A model generated the notes under the pieces. It was not told the origin of the DNA. It worked only from the letters and a program-made list of their open reading frames with translations, and searched no databases. From Viola odorata (lineage: Eukaryota > Streptophyta > Magnoliopsida > Malpighiales > Violaceae), in NCBI GenBank assembly GCA_963691705.1, contig OY829540.1:66016367-66080366 (forward strand): a stretch of DNA of 64,000 nucleotides, given 5' to 3'. The translations under genes were made by a program, and so were the position numbers. This document shows, piece after piece, positions 55,000-64,000 of this stretch. Position 1 is the stretch's first letter; each line of letters opens with the position of its first letter.

Positions 55000-57830
55000 T
55001 TTTGCTATTTTGTGCATCTTTTGTTTCTCGTGCGTGGTCTTGAAGCGAGCGCTGGTGTGATGATGATCCGATTTGCAAGTAAAGTCTCTCTCTTTTTTCT
55101 CGATCATTTTTTTATTCCGAAATTCGATCAATCTGTTTATGTAAAATGTGGAGGGTTTTGCTAATATGAGTAAATATGTAAGTGTATATAATTGGTTAAG
55201 CTTAGTTAGTTTGGTCTGTATATAGTTATTTCTTATCGCAAACTTGAGAACCATGAATTTATCGGCAATAATGTAAAAAAAATAGAGCCATTGACAATAT
55301 GTTCAATAAATTTATCATTTCTGGTTCCGTACTTGTCATTCTTGTTGCACGTAGTTGAATAATGTTGTTCCTATTGAGTTCGCGTTCATATCAGAAGTTC
55401 TTCCAAAGTATGATTATGGGTTCTCTGGTCGTATTGTTTGCTGGAAATTCTCATGTTTTTACACTTCTCTATTGATAACTTGGTTGCACATTTCAGCTTC
55501 CCATGGCCACTGGCTGAGTCAAGAGTAACTCTAAACTTTCTTGGCGTTATTGCCTAGATATCGATTTAGTGACTTTGGAGTTTATCTTGTGGGTTAGTAT
55601 ATCTTCACCATTTGGTGTGAGGATTACTGCGTTGCTGTGTGATTGTAATGTCTATGAAATACTAATAGCTATCTTGGGTTACTAAAATGGAAAATTACTT
55701 ATAGGTGTGTCAAGCAGTGTGAACGGTCTGATGGGAAACCAATTGATGGACTCTGGTATCTACAAGAACCGCTCTACCTGTGTAGGGAAACAATGCTTAC
55801 TCATGCTCTTCTTTGAGAAGAAAGGAAATTTGATCAATTTGTTTATATAAATTTGAAGGGATTTGACAAATATGAATCATTTTTGGTTCCGTACTTGTCC
55901 TTCTTGTTTTCCTAGTTGAAGAATGTTCTACATGTTGAGTTCGTCATCATTACGGAGGTTTTCGCCAAAGCATGATTATGGTTTCTCTGGTTTTATAGTT
56001 TGCTGGAAGTTCTTGTGTTTGGAGATTCTAGTATTTCATTTGCACAGTTGCATCGTTCAGCCTCCCAAGGCCATAGACCAAGTCAAAAGTAACTCTTAAA
56101 CTCTTTTGGCTATAGTGCCTGAATATTGATTTAGTGACTTTGGATTTATATCTTGTGGGTTGTTCCCTTGTTGTGTGATTGTTATGTCCATGAATTATTA
56201 GTTGTTATATTCAGTTACTAAAATGGAAAATTACTTACAGGGCTTGTGTCGAGCAGTGTGAACAGTCTGGCTGTGTTGGGAAACAATGCTTCCAATACTG
56301 TAAATTCTCATCTGATGGAAAACCAATTGATGGGCCGTCTTATCTACAAGAACCACTGTACCTGCAGTGCAAACAATGGGACTGTCGTACCGACTGTTGA
56401 TACCACTGCATGCTTGCCAGGGAGGAAGAAAAAGATAAACTTGGTGAGCAACCTGTCAAATACCATGTAAAATGGCCATTTCCATGTGTTTACGGGTTCC
56501 ATTTGTTTGTATAAAATTCCCCAAGGCATTGTTTCTTTATGTTTTGGCATGTGTAGAATGTACATTAAACAAATGCTGTTTATGTTTGCAGGAACCTTTT
56601 TTTGGTGCTCTTTCAGCACTCAATCTTGCCATTCAGTTTCATGGTTGGGTGTCGTTTTTCATCCTTGTATACTACAAATTACTATTAAGGCCTAATGAAA
56701 AGCCATATTATGAATATACTGGCTTCTTTCACATCTATGAGATCCTCTCAATGAACTCCTGGTTCTGAAGTGCTCTTTTCCACAGTCGGTAAGCTGTCTT
56801 TCTAGCTAGAAAATAGTTCTCAGGAAGCTCAAATTGTCTTCTGACTCCATTTTTAGTTAATTAAAAATGATGGTACCTGAACTTTTATAACCTTGATTAC
56901 TTTAAGTCTTGTTGTCTCATGATATAATATATAAAACCTGTTTGAACATAATAGAATTGCAATATGAAATTGCTGCTTTCCTGTCTATTTCTAGCAGACA
57001 TAGATTGAATCGATAAGATTGTATAAGGGTGAGTAAAATAAATTAAGCTGAGAGCAGCTTTTTCTCAGCCATTGGGGATTGTCCTTTCCGATATTCTCCG
57101 CTATTCTTCTACCGTTGTCCATCTTTTCCTTGGACATATTAGTCATGTATTGCATTGGACGTTGTCAATGAGTTTAACTATTAGTTTGGGTCTGGTTGCA
57201 GTATTGTGTCACTAAGGACTATTAATGAATTGTTATTGATGATTGAAAGCAGAGCATGGGAAGTAATGGAAAAGTAGTTAAGTGTGACATGAGTAGTTTA
57301 TGCATCTTTATTGTAAGATGATCATAGTAGGTTATTTTGCAGGTCTGAACATGAAAGTTTGTGTGGCCATGGGTGTAGCTCAGCTTCCCATTTGGGGAGT
57401 GTGGGCTGGTATAAGCCTCATCCATGGCGTTGGAGATTGTTGATGGTGGTCGTGGGAGGAGGTCTTGCATTGCTCCTGGAATTACATTACTTCCCACCGT
57501 ACCAAGGATACTTAGATCGTCTCCCGCTCATATATCTGTGGTGGAGTTTTGTCATGGTTGATGCAGAGTTTAGGACAAGCATCCTCAAGAAAGCCAAGTA
57601 GAATACATGGTACTGTCAGCTTGCAGATATCCCATCGATTAAGCATCCTCTTTTTTCCCGTTTTGTATTGTTGTTTGGCATTTCGGTTGGTGATGAAAGC
57701 AAATCCATTTCTGTATGTGTACTGAAATTCAGATTCCTGATGACTTTTGTTCTGATTTACCACAGCGACAGGGGAATATTCATGTTTTAACTTCAATTCA
57801 GTGTAATTCGTTTCTTGTTCATAATTGTAA
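55000..57830 (+). pseudogene. PER1-like pseudogene 3 (with internal duplication)
   Basis: Order: exon 1 piece (TTTGTTTCTCGTGCGTGG, 55019-55080) with a damaged frame, then intron 1. A 5' piece of exon 2 follows (55705-55797). Intron 1 and exon 2 then appear a second time (55798-56502). Exon 2 has a stop where DCRYHC should be (TGTTGATACC, near 56397). Exon 3 (56592-56788) has TGG to TGA in NSWFWSA. Exon 4 is absent. Exon 5 (57343-57600) has small deletions (ISCHPS to IS-HPW; loss of AHALWHATT). The 3' flank matches the parent. Multiple independent breaks; not functional. Confidence 0.9.
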
Positions 57831-58243
57831 TGTCTTCTCGACTGCTGGGACTGTTTGGTTAGTCGGCTGATAATTAGGAATTATGAGTATAAAACTGCGG
57901 AGACTAACTGTAATTAACTAGATTCAACATATTTAACAATGGCATACATTAATTCATTAGCCTTATGCCAGCGACACACCACACAAATCAATATTTACAC
58001 ACTACTGCTTCAAAACTCATTACAAAATCCGTACACTTTCTTCACAAAAGAAAAAAGTTCCAAATACGGACTACGAAAAAGAATCATCTCTTTATATACT
58101 CTGGTGGAAATATAGAGAGTATACTGGAAGAGATGAAGAAAGGAAAAATATAAATACCAATACCATCCTCCTAACTCTCATTTTTTCCAACTATGAGTAG
58201 TACTACTCCGCTATAAAATATTTGGCAGAGTAGAAATTATTAT
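57831..58243. other. Spacer between PER1 pseudogene 3 and CBF copy F
   Basis: AT-rich; no gene seen. Holds the 3' ends of the two convergent copies. Confidence 0.5.
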
Positions 58244-58912
58244 TTAGATAGAAAAGCTCCACAGTGACACGTCAGCATCAGCCACGGTGTCATCACCAGC
58301 AGCAACAGCACAATGAGGTGGGGAAAGTAGCAACCCTTCTGCCATATTTGCCAACAAACCTGGCATTCCAAAAACCTCATCCTCCATAAAAAACACATCC
58401 TCCGCCGCCACCGCTGGCGGCTCCTCCTCCTCCTGTGGGCGAAACGCTTCTGCCGCCTCCACCGCAGCCTTCTGGATATCCTTCGCATCAGCAGAAACCG
58501 GGACGGGCAATCTCGAAGCAGAGTCAGCAAAATTCAAGCAAGCAGCCCTACCTCTCAAAGACAAGGCGGCGACATCGTGCGCTCTCGCCGCCATTTCCGC
58601 CGTGGGGAAGGTCCCGAGCCAAATCCTGGACTTCTTGTTAGGCTCCCTCACTTCAGAAACCCACTTCCCGGAATTCCTCCGACGCACTCCGCGAAACACG
58701 GGATGCCTCGTCTCCCGAAACTTCTTCCTCCCGGCGCGCTTTTTCGGACAACTGGAAGCTAGCATCACTTCCTCATCCGACAGATGGGCGCGTGGCACAT
58801 CTGTAGTAGCAGAACTCCCGCTGCTAATGTCGTGACAATTAGACCATAAACCGGACCCACCATAAGAGTTCTGCGGGTCCACGTAATAGTGATGATGAGA
58901 AAAAAAATCCAT
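58244..58912 (-). CDS. CBF/DREB1 AP2 transcription factor (copy F, full-length type)
   Basis: Single exon. The open frame extends to a TTG at 58924, but the first ATG is at 58912 ([20 protein letters not shown]), giving 222 residues, the usual CBF size. It is the only copy with the full N-terminal region (...[18 protein letters not shown]). The first signature reads [16 protein letters not shown] (Pro to Arg). The AP2 domain ([40 protein letters not shown]) keeps the DREB-type Val and Glu. The second signature is DSASR where CBFs have DSAWR. The acidic tail ([20 protein letters not shown]) ends DVSLWSFSI. It should be a nuclear activator at CRT/DRE sites, but the lost Trp may alter activity. 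Open and probably functional. Confidence 0.88.
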   Translation of the reverse strand: MDFFSHHHYYVDPQNSYGGSGLWSNCHDISSGSSATTDVPRAHLSDEEVMLASSCPKKRAGRKKFRETRHPVFRGVRRRNSGKWVSEVREPNKKSRIWLGTFPTAEMAARAHDVAALSLRGRAACLNFADSASRLPVPVSADAKDIQKAAVEAAEAFRPQEEEEPPAVAAEDVFFMEDEVFGMPGLLANMAEGLLLSPPHCAVAAGDDTVADADVSLWSFSI

Positions 58913-59220
58913 CCAAGAAAACAAATAAAGAAGTAATGATTCGCTAATTTTTGATACGTGTTGGAACTGACCTGGAACAATTTGTTGTAACTTGTGACTG
59001 ATAACTGATAACTGAAATTGGGAAGTTGAGGAGTGTTAGATATAGAAGATATATGGGAGAGTTTGCAAATTAAGGAAAGGGGGAACACGTAAGAACACGA
59101 ACACGGAGATATTCATATAATTCCAATTATGATAAGGAGCCAGGCTGTCCCCACGCTTTTTACATAAGATTTCATCAATCTCGCTTTTCCTCGTTTTACC
59201 AGCTGTTGTTTTGTATTGGT

Positions 59221-59240
59221 GACACGTGTGATGTTGACCC
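59221..59240 (-). promoter_or_regulatory. Conserved G-box-type motif upstream of CBF copy F
   Basis: GACACGTGTGATGTTGACCC, 309 bp upstream of the ATG. The same element with one or two changes stands at a similar distance upstream of orphans 1-3. It contains CACGTG, the core bound by bZIP/bHLH factors. Its regulatory role is inferred. Confidence 0.55.
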
Positions 59241-59634
59241 ACCTTCATTTTCTTCTAAGTTCTAGTAAGTGTTTGACTGTTTCCGTTTTGGAGTTCTCTC
59301 TTTTTTCTAGCGAAACTGGAAGGGAAAGAGAGAATGTCCATCTCAATCTCATACCGTGGCAGCAGTTGCGCTTGTAGTTTCACTTTCAGCATACAGAGTC
59401 AAAAACGTCCATTCTCATTACAGTTTTGTCCGTTTTCAGTTTCTGTTAAATCAGTTTTTAAACCTCACCTCAAAATAAGTCGTGGATTTATTTTTAAATT
59501 AGTTAAAACCTTCTTATGGTTAATGCTCATCCGGATGCACGTAATAGTCCAAAATTATACAAAAATGGAGCTAACAACCTTTTACTAGCCAAGAAGATGA
59601 ACTGTATGACAACAATGTTTGTCCTAAAATGTTA

Positions 59635-59867
59635 CTCCCTCTGTCCACAATTAGATGTCGCCCGCACTGTAGATACGCATGTCGAGGAGGCCGGATGACG
59701 CACTATTTGACCTAAAAAAAATTTGATTTTTTTCTCGAACGTAGGAAAATGATTAATGTGCGTTCGAAAAAAAGTACGAAATTTTTTGGGGTCAAATAGT
59801 GTGTCATCCGACCTCCTCGATATGCGTATCTACAATGCGGGCGACATCTAATTATAGACGGAGGTAG
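59635..59867. mobile_element. Stowaway MITE
   Basis: CTCCCTCTGTCCACAATTAG left and CTAATTATAGACGGAGGTAG right, flanked by TA. Long stem: ATGTCGCCCGCA near the left pairs with TGCGGGCGACAT near the right. Shares its core with the MITEs at 43035 and 60261. Confidence 0.9.
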
Positions 59868-60260
59868 TAACATTTTATTTGGTCGGAAGGGCAAAAAATA
59901 CTCCACAAATAGAAAATGAGTGAATTTTCAGTTTTGATTTATGTTCTTTTTTTATTATTCTTCATGTTCATTCTTTAACATTTTCTATTCTTAATGTTCA
60001 TCAAAGTTACATTCTTTTTTCACTTATCCATGATCATATTTTCCCTCTAATACAATACTCTCCTGAATTATTTTAAATGACGTTTTAGGTTCAAAAATTT
60101 TATTTTAAATAAATGACATTTTTTAAATTTTTTTGGTAATTTATGATTAATTTATTCAATACGGAAGAAATAGAAAAATACTTATTGGTCAATTTATTTA
60201 ATATTAAAAATACTCTTACCAATCATTACTTTTATTCTTATCCATAATTTTTAAATATTA

Positions 60261-60492
60261 CTCCCTCCGGTTTTCTTTAAACGACTTTTACTATTTGGCA
60301 CACATATTAAAGATGCCGAATAACTCACTATTTTAGACAATTTTGCCCCGAATTTTTTCTCGGACGTACGTTAAGGATTAAAGTACGTTCGAAAAAAAGT
60401 ACGAAATTTTTTGAGCTCAAATAGTGAATCATTCGACTTTCTCAATATACATGCCCAAATAGTAAGAGACGTTTAAAGAAAACCGGAGGGAG
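60261..60492. mobile_element. Stowaway MITE
   Basis: CTCCCTCCGGTTTTCTTTAA left and TTAAAGAAAACCGGAGGGAG right are exact complements, flanked by TA. Core phrase CGAAAAAAAGTACGAAATTT. Confidence 0.92.
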
Positions 60493-62065
60493 TATTTATT
60501 AGTGTCCAGATGGGTATTAATTTATTCCTTATCTTAAAAACTTATACTACTAGAATTGTTCACCATTTAGAAGTTCCTTATCAGGCAGAAGAAGAGTGGA
60601 TGATGAAGGTGATGATGATAACTGCCAACAACTCTGACGTCACACCCAAAAACATTTATTAATGGCGTCATCCAAAACACGGTGACAGTTTGCCACGCGC
60701 TAGTGGCTGACAGAGTGAGTGACAGGTTCTCCCGCGGAAACGCGTGGACCACGTGCCTCATACCACGTCCTCTCCCGTCTCCACTGACACCTAGACTCCA
60801 ATCCACTCCAAGTCCCAAGTCCCACGCCACCAGATTTTTCCACACAAGTCACAAGTAGTGGCACTAGCATCCTAAAAATAAAAATACAACTCAGTCCTTG
60901 TATAAAAAAAATGTGCAAATCAGAACTTGTGTTTGAGGGCTTAATTTTTCAGGCAGGTGGGATCATTATAATTTTCAATTTTTTTTTGTTTTCCTTATTT
61001 GAACATGCAAAGGAAAGTGGGGCAGAGGGCCGGGGTGCATGCATGATTGGTGACCATCCATGGGCTGGGAGGTTAATTAGGCTTTTGTAGAAACGGGTAA
61101 GGACCATGTACCGATAACGACTAATTGGTCCCTGGCAGCTCTCACTCTCCCCAGTCCTCCTAGTATAGAGCTTTGGCCCTCACCTCAACAAATTAAACCA
61201 TTGTAAGCAAACTACACGTGAAGGGTCAGGGCAGGGCAAGTTGTTAGCCTAGTACCTCAGATTCAGCTACTGGACCATGTCTCAATACACTGTGTGGACA
61301 AATATAGGGACCATGAAACCTTGAAAGTAACTTCTTAACCCTACTTGAGTATTTGAGAGCAATAGCGGTCCAATGTGGTGATCGAATATCACAAATATAA
61401 AACCATAGTTGTTTCTACTTCCACTCTTCTAGTGCCATTTTACCTTTTGCACTTTTGTTGTCGAGAGGGTGTATACACATTTGATTAAGCTGATCTTTTT
61501 ATTTTGTTGGATTGCACAAACACCTTTTAAGGAGATTTTCCTTCATGATCGCTTTTATTTCCTAATCCTAACCCGGCCGAACATAAAATCATTACACATA
61601 GCTTTAACTTTGTACGACACAAGCGATTGTAGTTTAGTAGGAAATTTATATGTTTTATATTTTGAAGTTATGAGTTTGAGCTAGTGGAAGTCCCCCGTTA
61701 AGTAATTTATAGCTTCTATTCTTTCAAAAGGAGGTTATTTGCTTCGAGCTATTCATATAAAATATACATTTATTTTTTAGTTGGTTAATCTGATATGAAT
61801 ATAATAAAAGAGCCATTTTTTTTCTTGTAAGAAAGGAGGATTCAACTTTGTAGTTGCATCATGTATAAGTATTATAAGCTCTATCGGCAGTGCACCCACG
61901 GGTTATCTGCTTAGACGTGCTCTATAATTATATGTTCCTTCTTTCTCATAGCCGCATTTAGTATAGTGTTTCCTCATTTGACGTTAACCGTGCCCACTTT
62001 TTTTCTTTCCGCTACCTGTAAGCAACAGGTGCTTGTTTGGTATCAAATGATTCCCGAAGATACTA
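60493..62065. other. Intergenic DNA without a recognised gene
   Basis: Moderate GC in 60600-61300 with several CACGTG-like cores (CCACGTGCC near 60750, ACACGTGAAG near 61214). No convincing coding frame or RNA gene. Confidence 0.4.
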
Positions 62066-62341
62066 CTCCTTCCGTTTATTTTTACTTGTCGTTTTTTCAT
62101 TTTTTACAATAACTAAAATAATCATTAGATTATAATTATTGTATAATTTTTAACTAAACTACCCTTATTAATTATGAACCATTCCTCTTTAATTTTCCTC
62201 CAAAAAGTAGTTAATTTAAAATTATTTAGAGTTAATTTTATCATTGACTAAAAAGTGATCTTAAAAATATAAAAAGTATTTTTAAAAATTAAAAAGCAAC
62301 AACTAAATAGGAACAATCATTTATTAAAAAAACGGAGAGAG
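62066..62341. mobile_element. Stowaway-like MITE (diverged)
   Basis: CTCCTTCCGTTTATTTTTAC left and TTATTAAAAAAACGGAGAGAG-type sequence right are imperfect inverted ends. TA lies at the left; the right flank is degenerate (TGTA). Confidence 0.6.
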
Positions 62342-62799
62342 TGTAACGTATGGATTTTCCATCTTTGTGAGACTAAAACCACTTTTGTTTACCGACTTTA
62401 ATTTGCATCCAACGAAGAAGAAGAAGAATTTCATTATTGTAAATACATACAAAGATTTTAAAACCAAAACATTGCAGTAAATCAACACGAGAAACAATTC
62501 TAATAAAAAACCATTCATCATCTATGAAAGGAAAGTTTCCATCTCCTTAAAATCCTTGAAATACTGTTTAGGGCTGATCCTTAAACTCTAACACAGTAAA
62601 ATGTGGATTAATTTATCATGAAAAAAATCCGAAACATCACGTTATATAAAAATAAATAGAGTTCAAATCATAAATTGAAATCGTTACATTGTTTTCTCAA
62701 TGATTATTATCAATGCTGATCAGTTTTGTGGTATGTCTCAAAAATAATTTCATTTTAATTATTTGAAGTTACAATTTGTTTTAGAAACATCATTCTTAA

Positions 62800-63290
62800 T
62801 TATTCTTTATTTAGAAAGAGACTCCTCAACCCCTCCTTATAGCTTACTTCGGGAACGGTCAGTCATAGTTTACACTCTGTTATAGCTCTACACTTTGGGC
62901 TCTAAACCAGTCCTCAGGATTGGATTACGGCCTAAGATCATGTCTGACATAAACCTAACTTCAAGTTTAAACTGGAGCCTCGCATCCGGCCCAAACCCAG
63001 AAGCCCACTATTGATCAAAACAGAACATGTATTTCAAATGTGGCCCGAGTCAACATAAGATACAAAATCCTCCACCACGTCATCCTAAAATTATGCTAGA
63101 AATTCTCAACTGATCATCATGATTGTAACCCTCCTTTCAAGAGATTTATGTATCTAAGTAGATTATTTCATGTACAATAAATACATCATTTGTAAACCAC
63201 AAGGGATCTTCTCTTCTTCATCTATCATTATTAATAACAATTCTCTTTTTGGTATTCATGTAATTCTTGCTTAAATTTCATACATCAACA
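62800..63290 (+). mobile_element. Possible LTR remnant
   Basis: Non-coding sequence ends CATCAACA, followed by TTTGACGTCGTTCGTAGAAA. That resembles the junction of a plant gypsy LTR with its leader (compare TTTGGCGCCGTT...). A polyadenylation-like AATAAA lies at 63177. The left border is uncertain and no second LTR is seen. Confidence 0.4.
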
Positions 63291-64000
63291 TTTGACGTCG
63301 TTCGTAGAAATTGAACCCTCCATATCAACACACTCACTCACATAAATAATAAAATTTACCACTATTATAAGATCTATTATTTAAATTATATAGGTAGAAA
63401 AAATGAAACTCGCCATTTTATGTAAATTAGTGAGTACATTTGACATGTGAATCTCGTAGTAGGCTAAATTGCAACTACAGTATGTCTTGGCTGGCTCAGC
63501 TAAACAAACAACACTTTATATGTAAACTTGTCATGCCATAGTTGTCGACTGGGCCTACGACATGAATATGAATACATGAAGCTTCTTTTATATATCTTCT
63601 CGTTTTCAAGATTGACATGTAAGTATCGCACACGGCAGAGGGTGTCGATCTGTTGTCAGTTTGTTTTTTTTCCCCTTAAATTTTGGTTGCTCATGTCAGT
63701 TCAAAGATAATGGTTGAGGTTATGAGGATGACCGGCCCCTTTAACAATTACGGATTTGTTGATTTCTACACTCAATCCTGCAGACATCTCAGTTAAGAGA
63801 AGCAGAAGCAACGATAAAGCATAGATTTATTGGAGCTTATCTGATAAGAGACCAATCTTATTGACAGTCAGTCAAGTCAAATTATGTAAAGGTAAGAGGT
63901 ATCAAAAACTGACTAGAAGAAGATCTATACTTAATTCGAGGGGAAAAGAAAGTATGTGAAATTGGTAGCAGAAATATATGCAGAAGAGGGTTTTTTACCA
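63291..64000. other. Intergenic DNA without a recognised gene
   Basis: No coding frame, RNA gene or repeat border recognised up to the window edge. Confidence 0.4.

Overview
This is nuclear DNA of a flowering plant, almost certainly a eudicot. The genes have several introns with GT-AG junctions (and one GC-AG junction). The proteins are plant types: chloroplast Ycf20-like, PEPKR2-type kinase, plastid ABCB28 half-transporter, PER1/PGAP3-like and CBF/DREB1. The intergenic DNA is AT-rich and packed with plant transposable elements (Mutator-like, PIF/Harbinger, hAT, Stowaway, CACTA, Ty3/gypsy, TRIM). I cannot name the species from sequence alone.

Layout. 0-14.1 kb is an ordinary gene-dense stretch: a Ycf20-like gene (-), a 1.8 kb fold-back Mutator-like element, a PEPKR2-like kinase (+, 4 coding exons), an unrecognised plastid-type protein (+, 2 exons) and ABCB28 (-). 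14.7-17.5 kb is an intact PER1/PGAP3-like gene (+, 5 coding exons), divergent from ABCB28. From 18 to 59 kb the window is an expanded CBF/DREB1 cold-response regulator cluster. It has four open single-exon CBF genes (21.3, 39.1, 46.5 and 58.2 kb, all -) and one full-length but broken CBF (18.1 kb). It also has one CBF stub (54.9 kb) and several orphan CBF 5' ends or promoters without a gene body (26.9, 37.2, 40.0 and 45.1 kb).

The CBF copies did not amplify alone. Nearly every CBF has PER1 sequence on its left: the intact gene, two decayed PER1 pseudogenes (18.9-20.3 and 55.0-57.8 kb), or only the PER1 3' end (38.64 and 46.01 kb). The ancestral unit therefore looks like a convergent PER1(+)/CBF(-) pair that was duplicated repeatedly. 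PER1 decayed in every copy but one, while CBF was mostly kept. ABCB28 beside CBF matches the Arabidopsis order (At4g25450 next to At4g25470-25490), so this looks like the orthologous CBF locus.

Transposons fill the rest. The most notable is a 4.5 kb Mutator-like element with a perfect 9-bp target duplication (50144-54649). It carries pieces of three host genes (a Kazal-type inhibitor, an NPF8-type transporter and a TOPLESS-related gene) and is itself interrupted by a three-LTR TRIM element with its 5-bp target duplication. PIF/Harbinger-like elements carry GC-rich hairpins, one of them a perfect 47-bp inverted repeat with a one-base spacer. Beyond 59 kb I see only MITEs, a probable LTR remnant and featureless AT-rich DNA.
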